Positions 11,802-24,454 of a stretch of 64,000 nucleotides of DNA are shown piece after piece (positions within the stretch are counted from its first letter, which is position 1; the number at the start of each line of letters is the position of its first letter). Under the pieces are notes generated by a model. The model was not told the origin of the DNA. It saw only the letters and a program-made list of their open reading frames with translations, and searched no databases. Source of the stretch: Morella rubra (taxonomy: Eukaryota; Streptophyta; Magnoliopsida; Fagales; Myricaceae); the NCBI GenBank assembly GCA_003952965.2, contig CM025849.1, positions 29,320,464 through 29,384,463 on the forward strand. Reading direction: 5' to 3'. The translations under genes were made by a program, and so were the position numbers.

Positions 11802-12615
11802 AGGAAGTTGTTTGCTAGTTCCTCCCTTACGAGGAAAAGTGAGAAAAAAGAAATTATAAAAATCATAAAACAAGAGATAAAAATGATGTTATTTTTATCT
11901 ATTAATTTTGGAAATAGAAATAGAAAGTTAAAAAGTTGAATTTAATGTTTGACAAATATTAGAAGGCAAAAAGTTTTTTTTTTTGTCTTCTCATCCACTT
12001 CTGTCATAGTTACACCTGCATTTTTGTGTGGCATTGAAAAGTTGCAAGAAAAAACAAGTATCTATTAGAAGAGAATAATTTGGGTCCTTGATCACGTTTC
12101 CGCCAAAATTTGATTTGCACGGTCCATAATTTATCATGGCATTAAACTCAATTCGTGTAGATACTGGATCAGGTCTATCTGAGCTCGGTGCATGCAAATA
12201 GATGCCCAAATTTCCCTCATTACCCAAAAAAATAAGATGATTTCTCCATCTATTCTTGTCTCTTTTGATAAGGGTAAATTTGCACCCGTATTCAAGAAAA
12301 TAGGAGAATAACAATGAATTTGTGCTTCTTCATCTATATTTACCGTTATTGAAAGAGACAATGATGGACAAATGAATCAAATTTTAATGGAAACATGGCT
12401 ACAGGGGCTCAGATGAATCTTTTCTTACTCTAAGGTTTTTTTTTTTTTGCAACTTTTCAATACCACGTAGACTGTGGCCAGTTAGGCCTTCACTTTTAGA
12501 TTTCCAATAAAATTTAGTGTGGTTGGAGGATAAAACCCTCCAAATTCTCTTCTTAATTTCGTTTTATTAGGTAGCATTCAAATGCCCGAGAACAATTAAA
12601 AGTTAAATGGTTACA
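11802..12615. other. Spacer without recognised genes
   Basis: AT-rich. Small overlapping minus-strand frames at 11991-12361 resemble nothing known to me. Confidence 0.45.
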
Positions 12616-13890
12616 TGTGAGTGCAAAAACAACCCAAGAGGGAGGGTGAATTGGGTTTTATAAAAATTTTTGTCTCTTTTTACGAAAGACCCAAATATGA
12701 TTTTTACGAAAGACCCCTTTCTAAAAGAACAAGAGAGCAGATCTATATAATTAATGAGTCTGATGAAGAATACAAATAATAGATAATCAAGCACAACAAA
12801 TAGATAACAACAATAAATGGAGATAAGGATAGAGAGATGACACCGTGATTTTTAGGTGGTTCGGTCAACACTTGCCTACGTCCACCCCCAAGGCTATTGA
12901 CTTCCTTGGGCTTTCTTCACTATCTTCCAAATAGTAAATACACCTTAGCTTCCTGGGTGCTAAGGAACCTTTACAAAGTATTTTTCGAGCTTACACTTTA
13001 ACTCACTCTCACAAATCCTCACAACCTAGAGGATTTCTTCTACCCAACTAGTAGGACAAGTGTTTTCCCCAACACTTACGTGTTTTTCAAGAATGGGTAC
13101 AAAAGGAATCTAAGTAAAGGCTCTTTAAGCCGAATAAACAAGTATGAAGTACTGAGGTGTGCAAAGAGACAAGATTCTCAAAGAAAGCAAAAGTATTTGC
13201 AGGTGGAGGAACCAGCTTTCTTGGTTGGTGGAGCTTCTTTCTTCTTCAAAGCTTTTTCTCTCTCTAGAAATTAGGACAAGAGTTAATAGCGCACACTTCC
13301 CCTTTTTCTCTCTCCATCTTCTTCTATTTAAAGCTCCTAGGGCACCAAGGGTCTTCTTGTAAAGTTTGAGTGCCGTTGGAGGTCATTTGAAACCATTTGG
13401 AGACTTTTGGATAGTTGGCGTCGCTTCCAGGATATCTGAAAAATCGCGCAATGTGTCGACACATTGATGGTATGTGCTGACACATTAAAATTTGGCCTGA
13501 AAACATTCTCTCGGTGTTAGTTCAATGTGTCGACACTTATGCTCAATGTGGAAACACTCTCTCGGGTGTTAGTTCAATGTGTCGACACTTTAGAATGGCC
13601 TGAAAATGCTCTCTCGGTGTTAGTTCAATGTGTCGACACTTCCAACATTTAGTCTGAAAAATTCGTTCTTTGACAGCAACTTCAATTCAACATATCTCAA
13701 AAATACCTACAATAAAAAATTGACCAATTAACTTGTGTAATGTTGTTCAGATATGCTTAGAGATATTTTAGAATAAAGAAACCTTGATGCTTTAAAAAAT
13801 ATATCATCATCTTAAAGAGAATTTCAATGAAAAATCTAAAAGTCTTAAAGGAGTTTGAAAACTTTGTTATCATCAAAATTAAATTGGATT
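12616..13890 (-). mobile_element. Isolated LTR or LTR fragment of a SIRE-like copia family
   Basis: Shares with the LTRs at 20865 and 24455 the phrases ACCCAAGAG..GGTGAATTGGG, TTTTTAGGTGGTTCGG, CTATCTTCCAAATAGT and GGGTGCTA..GAACC. It begins TGTGAGTGC like those LTRs, and towards 13890 contains TTATCATCAAAA, which on the minus strand gives the TTTTGATGATAA typical of the 5' edge of such LTRs. No internal coding region adjoins it, so it is a solo LTR or truncated remnant. A relative of it starts again at 63797. Confidence 0.65.
13450..13640. repeat. Tandem repeats built round a GTCGAC palindrome
   Basis: The perfect 16-bp palindrome AATGTGTCGACACATT lies at 13450-13465. Three further copies of CAATGTGTCGACAC (13523, 13574, 13626) each follow the phrase CTCGG(G)TGTTAGTT. 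They sit in the presumed U3 of the LTR fragment. The larger LTRs at 21.5 and 25.2 kb also carry clustered GTCGAC/CTCGAC motifs at the corresponding place. Confidence 0.8.
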
Positions 13891-13894
13891 GTTT

Positions 13895-14130
13895 GTAAAA
13901 ACACCCTTGGGCTAACATTACATTACAATTGGACCTAAATTAAATTATGTAAATGTCACTTTATGAGTTCAAACTATCGAATTTGTTACATTGAGCCTTT
14001 GAACTACTAAAATTCATTATTTTGCGCATTGAAAAAGGATTTGACGGTTAGAATCATACCATGTATTATAATGGGTCATATAGCACAATTTTACGATCAA
14101 ATACTATTTGACAACGCAAATTGATGAAAT
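13895..14130. repeat. Non-autonomous repeat remnant, left part
   Basis: Contains phrases (ACATTGAG, CTACTAAAATTCAT, GACGGTTAGAATCATA) that recur in variant form at 31.8 kb and 40.0 kb. The copia element at 14131 is inserted in it, and its continuation is probably at 26258-26340. Confidence 0.4.
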
Positions 14131-14402
14131 TGTTGAAACAAAGCAACGCATGGATGTGTTGCCTTTGTTCAAATAGATTGATGCCCATAAAATGAACCGG
14201 TCAAACAATGAAACCAATGGGAATTACTACTTCCCTTGGCCAAGAGATACAATTGTTGCGATGAGATCTATATAATCCCATTGAACAACAGTTATTTTTC
14301 ATTCTAATTTCTCGCCAGTTTTCTCTAAACAAAACAGAGCATCTCAAGGCCAAAGGATTTGGCTGTCGAAAGACGATTTTCAGCAACCGTTCTTTTTCAT
14401 CA
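14131..14402 (+). repeat. Left LTR of the copia element
   Basis: 272 bp, TG...CA bounded, followed by the tRNA-Met-type primer site. Matches 25969-26257. Confidence 0.88.
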
Positions 14403-14416
14403 GTGGTATCGGAGCC

Positions 14417-15900
14417 ATGGTTTTACCGGAAGAGAATGCTCAATCTGAACATCCAATGGTTCGGGTAGAGAGAACACTAAACAAACAAACTCTTGGGCTT
14501 GCATTGACATTGGCTTTTTACAATTATGTTTGAAATGTTTTTGAACCGGGTTGTAAACCATTTCAGATAATCGTTGGAGGCCTACATTATACTAGAGATT
14601 TGAAGACGCTGCACGATGTTTACGATAAGGAAGAACGTTATTGGCAATCTATCTCTTTGTTATTGCAGCAAAGCAAACAGATTTCTTTTTCTCCTATTCC
14701 GCCGTCCCAATCTGCCGACAATCCTCCCCCTAGGTTCGAAAAGGTTAGAAAAAACGTATGATCTACTTTTGGGCGTGGAGAGATGTTACACATGCTTGCA
14801 GAAGGCAAACCATCTTCAGTGGACGTTGAAAGCATTCACCTTTTGAAGAAAGAAGATAAAACAAATAGTCAAACTTCCAATTCAAAGCAAATATCACTTG
14901 GTCAAAGTTGTAAAGGAAAAGGAGTTTTATTGGCGGAAGAAGACAAACGTGCTTTAACTTCAAATGTCTTGGTCAAACCAAAACTTTCTACTTTTGACTT
15001 TGATGATATTCACGGTTTGAATGAAGAAGACACCTACAGTTCTTTTTCATCAAATCATTCGCAGTATCACATAAAGTAAACGATAATGCTTTGGTTAATG
15101 AAAAAGTCCAAGACAATGGATAGAGTCGCATGCCTTACTTACTAGAAGCCCAATTCAAGAATTCATGTGACAGCTAAGAAAAAAGTAGGATGTCCAGTGC
15201 AACTCAAAATCGAAGCTTAGGCACGTGAAATGATTAACTCAGGTATAGCCTATGAAGGGAGCCCAATCTCTAGTCAATGGAGTCCAAATAAACTACCCAG
15301 TCCAACTCCAAATAAGAATGCACTCAAGTGAACCACATAGATTTAAAGCAGAAACTGTCCATCCAAAACTGTTTCAGCCCAATTTCAGCCTAAATGGCTT
15401 ATTAATCAAAGGTTAGTCTATTCTATAAATTCTCTAAGTTCCAGATTTAATAAATTAAGTTTCTCTCATGTTGTTAGGGCTGATAATAATTCTAAAATTA
15501 AATTTGATGATTATAGCTCGAGGTATTATCCAAGGTTTGTTGGAAGAAAGCATGATTTTCGTAAAAATTGTTCACCTTGGATTAATCAGACTCAGAGGAG
15601 GGAGTTTTCAGACTGTGGCTTGATGGGTACTTTCAGGCACGTTCTGAGATATGATAGGCCAAGACAAATAGCAAGGACATCTCCCAAGACGCACAAGTAT
15701 GGACCTTATAAGAATTTCTATAATAGATATTAAATATGTTGTGTAATACATAAGATTGTTACTAGAGAGTTTTTATTTTATTTCTAGTTTGTATTAAAGA
15801 TATATGTATGGTTTGTAAGTTTTTACCACAATTGGTATTTTATTAGATACATATTTGTATTTAATAGTGGTTGTTGTTATCTCCATATTTCTAGATATAT
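14417..15900 (+). other. Leader region between left LTR and gag of the copia element
   Basis: About 1.5 kb with coding-like fragments of unknown identity (for example 14783-15079 and a basic stretch near 15400-15735 ending in KNFYNRY). It is unusually long for a copia leader and may include an older insertion or a piece of another element. Confidence 0.4.
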
Positions 15901-15906
15901 ATATAA

Positions 15907-16739
15907 ATGGTTTTTAAAAGCAGAATTGATGCCTCAAAAATAGAAAATCTAAATGGCATCAATTATAGAATATGGAGACAACAGATGTCTTACTTACTTA
16001 CACATGAGAAGATATTATATACTTTCTCAATGGAAAAGCCACAGGTTACAGACTTAAACAATGTTGAGGCCATTATAAAGCGTGATAAATGGGTTGATGA
16101 CGATTTAATGGCCAGAGCTACCTTATTACACAACATGAAAGATAATCTCATTCCTCTTTTTGAGTATAGTGAAACAGCAAAAGAAATGATAGAGGCTTTA
16201 GAGGCTTAGTATGGTCCAAGATTAGATACTCACATACAACTCTTATTGGATAAATACAATAGTTCACGTATGAATGAGAGCAATTATGTGGGGGAACATG
16301 TGAACCAGATGGAGTTAATTGCAAAAGAATTAGAAAATGCTGGTCACCCAATATCTAACAAGATGCAAGTTACAACTATACTTGACAGTTACCTCTGTCA
16401 TGGGAGCATGTTGTTACAACTCTTACACATAGTGGGAAAGAAATCTCAATGGTTTCTCTTCTTGTTTTGCTAGTACTTGAAGAAGAGAGAATGAAAAGAC
16501 GAATGAGAGAAGGTGGACTCATGATCGTACAAGCAACAAGTACTCAAGTTCCACAGCCACCAGTGAAAAGACTGACAAAATTCAAAAAGAAGTGGAAAAA
16601 GAAGTTCAAGCCTAGAAAGAAGATAAAAGGAGCGTGCTTCAAGTGTGGAAAGCTGGGACACTTTAAAAAGGATTTTCCTAAATATCATGACCGAAATAAG
16701 AATAAGGAGATTATAATGACTGTCACTAAGTTATGTTAG
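15907..16739 (+). mobile_element. Gag region of the copia element (broken)
   Basis: The first part begins MVFKSRIDASKIENLNGINY and has the YRIWRQQMSYLL pattern of copia Gag (UBN2-type). The last part carries a zinc-knuckle-like CFKCGKLGHFKKD with a basic stretch before it. It is a fossil, with several breaks. Confidence 0.8.
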
Positions 16740-16828
16740 CAAACCAACGTCAGACTCATGGTAGATAGATTCTGGAGCTACAAGACATATATCTAGAAAT
16801 AGAGCTTTATTTGTAGATTCTGAAGCGA

Positions 16829-17954
16829 GGGATGTGCTGGTTATGCCTGTTTCTACGTTGCTAGTGAGTCAGCATTTAGCACGGAGGGTCGTGTGCTTGA
16901 TCCCTTTCGCAGTTCTTTGTCTCCAGTCACAGTTGAGGCTATTGTGTGCTCTCAAAATTGGTTGAAGGATCCAATTAAATTAGATATTCCGGAGTCACTG
17001 GACGAAGTTGAGGTCTTTGAGGCGTTAGAATCAGGTAATACTATTATATTTTGTTTCTATGTTGGTTAATTTTTTTTTATTTTGTAAGTTCTAGTTATTT
17101 TTGAATATTTGAACATGTTTTTGTCATAAATTATTAGGAATAATGTTTAACTCACGAGTGGCTCGGCTTGAGATAACTGAAGACTAATTTAATTTGATTT
17201 CATGGTAAGTTTTTATCTCTTTTTTATAATAATGCCCACTATATTGTTTATTAGTTTATTATCTCACGTGTAAATTTTTTTCCTTTTACAGCTTTCATGG
17301 GAGATGGACAATTCACAACCGGATAGTGAACACATTAATGGATATTTTAATACATGTATTATTAATTATACTTTTAGTTTGTTGATTTGATTATTTTGTT
17401 GTTTGTTATGGCTTGTAATAGAGTAGTGTAGTTAGTAATTATTAATTAGTTTTACTTGTAATTCTATTTGATACTTTTATTTTAGACTTCCTTTATATTG
17501 TAATGTCTATTTGTTTTGTTGATTTTAAATGTATGCTTTAAGTTTAAGATGTATGATTTATTATCTTAAAAAAAGTAGGATTTAGAACTCTTTAATTAGA
17601 GCTTAGTATTTTCTTCAAATCAAATATAACAACTTTTACAAAATTTGGTTGAAATGTAGCCAAATATTTCATGTAAAAATAAGCCAAAAAATTGATGTAA
17701 AGAAACCCAAAAAATGGTCCCAAAAAGTCCAAAATAAAACCCAAAAAAAAGTAAAAATGCTAAGAGGCCCAAACAAAAAAAAAAAAGGCCCAAAATGTCA
17801 TGTCCCAAACCGTCCAATCCGGACCAGTGAAACCGGGGACCGGACTGGACCGGTCTATTAGAATGACCGATCCGGTATGTCCACTCTACAATATTACTGG
17901 TTTGGCCGGCCAAACTGGACTGAACCGGACTGGACTGACAATTGGACAGCCCTA
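16829..17954 (+). mobile_element. hAT transposon 3' fragment inside the copia element
   Basis: The left part (about 16829-17035) encodes the hAT C-terminal dimerisation region; most of STLASESAFSTEGRVLDPFR and the following SSLSPVTVEAIVCSQNWL can be read, with one frame disturbance near STL/ASE. Introns and an AT-rich 3' UTR follow. The right end reads GTCCAGTTTGGCC in inverse and closes with GGACAGCCCTA at 17954, the complement of a TAGGGCTGTCC hAT terminus. No matching left terminus exists, so the 5' end of the transposon is missing and adjoining copia sequence was lost with it. Confidence 0.78.
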
Positions 17955-18600
17955 CTAATATCCGTAGAAATTTATTGTCTGTTTTTGTCTTAGACAATAA
18001 AGGATATGAGGTACATTTTAAGTCTGGTCATGTATATCTTAGAAAAGGTGATGTACATTTCGAAGGAACAAAAATAGATGATATGTATTCAATCACAGTT
18101 GATAATAATAAAGTTTCTATTTCTAGTTATTTAAATGTGTCAGATGATAAAAATAGTTCTTATTTATGGCATTTACGGTTAGGTCACATAAATAAAAATA
18201 AAATGCTCAGAATGGTTAATAATGGGTTGATCCCTTAACCTAAAATTGATGATTTTGATATTTGTGAATCAAGTATCAAGGGCAAAATGACTTGGTAAGT
18301 CATTTGCAAAGCATTGGAAATCATCGGACTTACTTGAAGTAATTCATTCTAACATATGTGGACCGTTAAGAACTAAGACACATAGAGGAATGGAATACTT
18401 TATTACATTCATAGATGATTATTCAAGATACGGACATATCTATCTCCTAAAACATAAATCTGAAGCATTAGAAAAATTTAAAGAATATAAAATGAAGGTG
18501 GAAAATTTATTAGGTAGGTTCATTAAAAGTTTGAATAATGATAGATGTGGTGAATATGAAGCCATCGGATGATTTTTGCAAAATAAATGGCATTAAACAT
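17955..18600 (+). mobile_element. Integrase region of the copia element (broken)
   Basis: Contains the GAG-pre-integrase signature LWHLRLGHINKNKM and integrase-core-like FITFIDDYSRYGHIYLLKHK. Fossil part of the element at 14131-26257. Confidence 0.85.
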
Positions 18601-19221
18601 TTATATACAATGCCATATAAACCACAACAAAATGGAATTGCAGAAAAAAGAAATCGACTCTTATGGATATGACCAGATCCATGTTAACATATGCAGAGAT
18701 GCCAACTCATTTTTGGAGAGAAGCAATATCCACTGCTGCATATATATTAAATAGAGTCAAGATAAAGGCTAAACTATTAACACCATATGAATGTTAGACA
18801 GGCCTAAAACCAAATTATGAAAATTTAAAGGTTTGGGGCTGTAAAACACATGTACTTATTCCAAAACCCTTAAAGAATAAGTTAGAAAGTAAAACCTGGA
18901 AATGTAGGTTTATAGGATATGTAGAGAATGGTAATGGATAAAAGATTTTACCATTCTGAAAAAGGGTTAATAGAAAGTAGAGATGCAGTTTTTCTTGAAA
19001 ATACCAATCACGTTATTTCCATAGAAGAAATAAAGCTCATGGATGATGAGATTGAAAAAAAAAATAAAAGAAAATCCTTGGAAAAGGATTCATTATCCAA
19101 GGATGCTGGAAACAGTGGGAGTAAAAGAAGTAGAAAACCGTCTAGCAGATTAAGAGATCATTATGTTCTAAGTATGGATGATATAAACTTAGAAAATGAT
19201 CCAATGAATTTCAAATAGGCT

Positions 19222-20778
19222 ATGAGCCTACCAGATGCAAAAGATTGGCTAGATGCTATGAATGAGGAAATTGACTCAATAAATAAAAATTATGTTTGGG
19301 AACTTACAAATTTACCGAGTCAAAGAAAAGCCATAGGATTCAAATGGGTATTAAGGAAGAAATTCAAAGCTGACGGGAGTTTAGAAAAATATAAGGCTAG
19401 ATTGGTGGCAAAAGGATATACTCAACAACCTGGTGTAGATTTTGTAGATACATATTCTCCAGTAGCAAAATTTGATTTAGTAAGGACACTAATGTCCATT
19501 GTTGCTTCAATGGATTTAGAATTGCATCAATTAGATGTAAAAACTGCATTTCTAAATGGAGAATTGAAAAAAGAAATCTACATGATTCATCTTGAAGGTT
19601 TTCAACATGAAGGAAGTGAAGAAAAAGTCTACAAGTTGAAAAGATCTCTTTATGGACTTAAGCAATCATCGAGACAGTGGTATTTAAAGTTCCACCAAGC
19701 AATTTTGGAAATTGGTTTTGAGGTAAGTCCTTTAGATCACTGTGTTTATATTTGTAAAAAGGAAGAAAATATAACTATATTATCTTTATATGTTGATGAC
19801 ATATTATTATCTAATAATTCTCCAGAAATACTAAATGAGGTAAAATCATTCTTAGGATCTAAATTTGAAATGAAAGACATGGGTGTAGCAACTTATGTCT
19901 TAGGAATTAAAATCTCAAGACATAGAGATTCAAAACTTTTATATTTGGATCAAGAGAAATACATAGATAAAGTTCTTAAAAGATTTAATATGAATGACTG
20001 TAGGCCAGTAAATACTCCCATAAGTAAAGGATTAAATTTAAACAAAAAGATGTGTCCACAAAATAAAGCTGAAGAAGAGGAAATGGAGACAATTCCTTAT
20101 GCTCAAGCTGTAAGCAGTCTTATGTATGCTATGACTACTACTAGACCAGATATTTCTTATGCCGTAGGTTTGGTTAGTATATATCAATCAAATCCTAGAA
20201 AGGAACATTGGCAAACAGTTAAAAGAATATTCAAATATTTACAAGGCATAAGAAATATGGGATTATGTTTTGGACTTGGTGATCTAAAAATCATAGGTTA
20301 TACAGATGCTAATTTTGCAGGAGATCATGATGATAGAAAATCCACAAGTGGATATATCTTTATATTCGGTGGAACAGTTGTTTCTTGGTTAAGTAAGAAA
20401 CAGAGCTGCGTTGCAAAATCTACAATAGAGGCAGAGTATATTTCTTACAGCACAGCAAAAAGCAATGTAGTCTGGATTAAACGCTTTATAGAAAGCTTAA
20501 ATTTAGATATACCTACTGGACCAATCGATGTGTTTTGTGATAACAAACCTAATATCTCATTAATAAAAAGTGGAACAGAAAGTTCCAAAGGAAAACACAT
20601 TGATGTAAATTACCATTATATACAAGATATAATGGAGAGAGGAGAAATAAAAGTCGACTATATTTCTACTGAGGAGATGGTAGCCAATCCAATGACCAAA
20701 GGATTGATTCTGTCAAAATTCAGAGAACATGTGACGGTTATGGGTTTAAAATGCATCTCAATTGAAAATGTCACATAA
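19222..20778 (+). mobile_element. Reverse transcriptase-RNase H region of the copia element
   Basis: An open stretch of 518 codons. It has the copia RT start WLDAMNEEIDSINKN, the LDVKTAFLNGEL block, the YVDD box, YGLKQS, and the copia RNase H segment with TDANFAGDHDDRKSTSGY and KGKHIDVNYHYI. The level of preservation is much better than in gag and integrase. Confidence 0.93.
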
Positions 20779-20864
20779 GTGAGAGCATATTTCAAAGAAA
20801 TTCAGGGACGCCTGAACTATAGAAATATTGTGTACTTACCTATTTGTTTTTGGTCATATAATAG

Positions 20865-22052
20865 TGTAAGTCCAAGGATTAAGGCAACCTAAGAGGGGGG
20901 TGAATTGGGTTTTCAAACTTTTTCGCTTTTAACCCCAAAATCGTGTTTGCAAAGTAAAGACTAATTTAGCACAAGTATTTAAAAAGTAATGCAATAAGTA
21001 AATAAGTGCTAAAATGTAAAGAGTAAAGTTTAGAGAAGCAACTTGAGATTTTTAGGTGGTTCGGCAAACCCGCCTACATCCACCCCTCAAGCTCTTTACC
21101 GAGCCTTGAGGTTTTCCCACTATCTTCCAAATAGTGTACACACTAGTTTCCGGGTGCTAGAGAACCGTACAAGTGTTTTCCCTACTCAACACTCACAACC
21201 CCACCAAGCTTGAGATATACCTTCTCTAAGCTTCTTCTTTAGTGAACAACCTCACTAAAGGAATCACCTCTTTTGGATAAGAAGATTACAAGAATAAACT
21301 CTCTCAAAGAGTGGATATGAAAATGGAAAGCTCTATCTCTTTGATTCACACAATGACAAGGATAAGAAAGTGTAATTTGTGTGAATGATATGAGAAATAT
21401 AGAATATGAAGGTTTAAGATATTTCTCAAGCTATGTAAAATGATATGTGGTCGAGCTCTCTTGTTTAGAGACAATAGGAAGGTCTTTATATAGGCCACAT
21501 GAGAAAACTAGCTTTATAGCCGTTATGAATTTTATTGTTGTACCGGTCGACCACTTTTGGGTTACCTTACCCAACGGTCACATGTCAGAGCTTTAACGGA
21601 TCTATTTCAAAATATATACCGGTCGACGCTTCACCGGCCAGTCGACCTCTTCAACTTAAGCACATGATCCGGTTCATTTAAAACTACGATTTTGGCCACT
21701 TTAAAACACCAATTTTAAAGACTAACTTCCCATAAGTATATAAAAGGTTTGGGAGTTTGATTGGGTGTTTTGAAACCTTTAAAAATATTTGATCTTTCAA
21801 ACAAAAGGTAAAACGGTTTATGCACGTTTTGAAAGATATGCAAGTGTGATTCAAATCCTTGTCAAAAGTGAAACTAAGAGTTACAAGATTATACCTTATG
21901 GTCTTGAATCTTCACTTTTGAGCTCCTTGCATCTTCTTGATCTTCAATCTTGTTTTTTTGATAAAAATGTCTTTGTCTTTGAAGATGTCATTTTGTAAAC
22001 TTAATCCATTTATTGAAATCATCAAAATATCGATTGTGAACAAAAGCCAACA
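20865..22052 (-). repeat. 3' LTR of the nested gag-only element
   Basis: Begins (plus strand) TGTAAGTCCAAGG and ends AAAGCCAACA. Contains GGTCGACC-type motifs near 21550-21650. Confidence 0.9.
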
Positions 22053-22889
22053 ATCTCTCCCTTTTTTATGATGACAATAAATTGATAGTTTTGGGATGAC
22101 TCCCCCTATCTTTTGCAATTGGACAATCATTTGAAACTTGAGACAAAACATTAGTAGCCAATATTCATAATCCAATTCAAAAGGAGAATATATAGTCATT
22201 AAAACTATCAACACATTTCTCCCCTTTGTCACATCAAAAAGACAAAGATATAAACTTAGATGGATGCATCACCTAAAATTTGATAAAAATTAAGATATGT
22301 GCATGCATTATCCATCAAGCTTTCCCAAATATGCATTCTACCAATATCCATCATGATCAAAGGGAATACAAGCATATCGAAATTAAGAAATCTCCCCTTT
22401 GTCAATCAAAAAGTGAATGCATGGATATAACTTCAAAAAATAATCTTTTTCATCCAAAAGAACAATTTGGAGTTTTAAATGACAATCTCATTGAAATGGT
22501 ATAGAGGATGACTAATGGGGACTCAAGAGTCCATCGCTATTACGATAGTAGCCCACCGAGTGGGTTTGTACCAACCTCTTAGCTACCAATGACAATTTAA
22601 AGGTCATTCTCAACCAAAAAATTTAGGCTCACAAAATCTCATAAAAGTTCATGATTTTGTAAAAATGTCATTTTAGAGATGTTCTATTTTGATAAATGCA
22701 AGAAATATGTCAAAGATGAATACATTTGCATTTTTAAGATTAACACATAAGAAATCATCATAGAAGATAATTAACCAACAATTTAGAACATATTTTCAAT
22801 CAAGGATTTAGAAGTTACCAAAGGTTTTCCCCTTAGCATTTGTCCTCAAATGTCACAAGCCTTCTTGATAGGCAAGTTTCATCCAAGTA

Positions 22890-24400
22890 CCTTTATTGCT
22901 CCATCCTACCTACAAAGGAATCAAGAAAAATTTTTGGTACCCAAGCTTTCTTGGGTCCTTCGGTGTTAGCCTTGGTTCCTTTTGGAACCCATGTCTTCTT
23001 GAGAGTCTTGCTCCCAAGTTTCTTCAATGCACAATCAAAAATTAGATGCCCATCTTTGTTGCAAAAATGGCATGTATGAGTAGTGCACAAAAAGACTTAG
23101 CCTTCACAAAATAATTCTTAAAATATTTTTGGTGAATAGAAGGCTTGTAGCCTAAGCCACTTTTGTCAAAGACACATCTTTGACTACCAAGAATCAAATC
23201 TAAAGATTTCTTTCCTTGAGTAAACTTCTCAAGGATTTTGCTTTGAGAAATTATTTTGTTGTTCAAAGCAACTTTCTCATTTTCAAATTCTAAAGCTTTT
23301 TGTTGGAGTAAATCATTTTCAAGCTTTAGAGTATTTCGCTCATTTTCTAATAAATCAATTTCTTTTGAGATCAAAATGAGTTTCTTTTTCAAGGATGTAT
23401 ATTTTGAACCTAAGTTTTTCAAATTGACAAAGAAGTTCATCAAAGGCATTTTGAAGTTCAATATATGAAAGTTTAGGTTCATCATCCGAAGAGTATACCT
23501 CATCATCATCCTCAAATGCCATGAGGCACATGTTAGCGATTTCTCCATCTTCTTCTTCTTCGGAGGAGCTTTCATCGTTAACATCCATGATGTCTTTTTG
23601 TATTTGAGGCTTCTTTTCTCTTTCTTTCTTTTGAGGAAGTTCTTGAACTTTCTAGTCATCAAGACTATGTCTTCCTCATCGTCATCCTCATCTTCGATTA
23701 TGGAAGATTTGAGAGCGATCCTCATCTTCTTCTTGCTCTCATCTTCATTTTCGAGCATTTGGATCTCATGGGTCATGAGGGATCCAGAAGCTCTTCTAGA
23801 GGTAGCTTGGTGAGATCTTTAGCCTCTTGTATGTGGTCACCTTTGCTTCCCAAGACTTTGGTAGTGACCTAAGGATTTTTCTCACCAAATCCGAGTTATT
23901 ATAAGATTTACCAAGAGCATTTAAGGCATTTATAATGTTGGTAAATCTAGTATACATGTCACTAATGGATTCTTTGGTGTCATTTTAAACAACTCATAGT
24001 TATGGACAAACATACTTGATTTTTGACTCTTTCTTGGTTTGTCCCTTCATGAGTAATCTCTAGAGCATGCCAAATTTCTTAGCATTTGTGCAAAAAGATA
24101 TTCTATTAAATCTCCTCTATCTAAAGCACAATATAATATGTTCATAGCTCTTGCATCTAGAGAGATTTTCTTTTTATCTAGGTCACTATATTCATTTTCG
24201 TTTTTGAGGGTTTCAACCTCTCCAACTTTCTTTGTGGGAATATGTGGACCATTCAATATGCATAACCATAAATCATAATCAATAGATTGAAAATAAATAC
24301 TCATCCTAACTTTCCAATATGCATAATCACTACCATTAAAGAATGGTGGTCTAAGTGTGGAAAGTCCTTCAACTTGAGTGTTGAAGCTTGAAGTTGCCAT
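22890..24400 (-). mobile_element. Gag remnants of the nested element
   Basis: The N-terminal part starts MATSSFNTQVEGLSTLRPPF and has the FNGSDYAYWKVRMSIYF pattern of SIRE-like Gag. A glutamate/lysine-rich stretch with heptad-like leucines follows at about 23040-23590, then a CCHC knuckle near 23045-23080. Broken. Confidence 0.82.
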
Positions 24401-24454
24401 TCTAACTCAAGATTTTTAAATCTTGTATAACGAGCACCAAGCTCTGATACCAAT

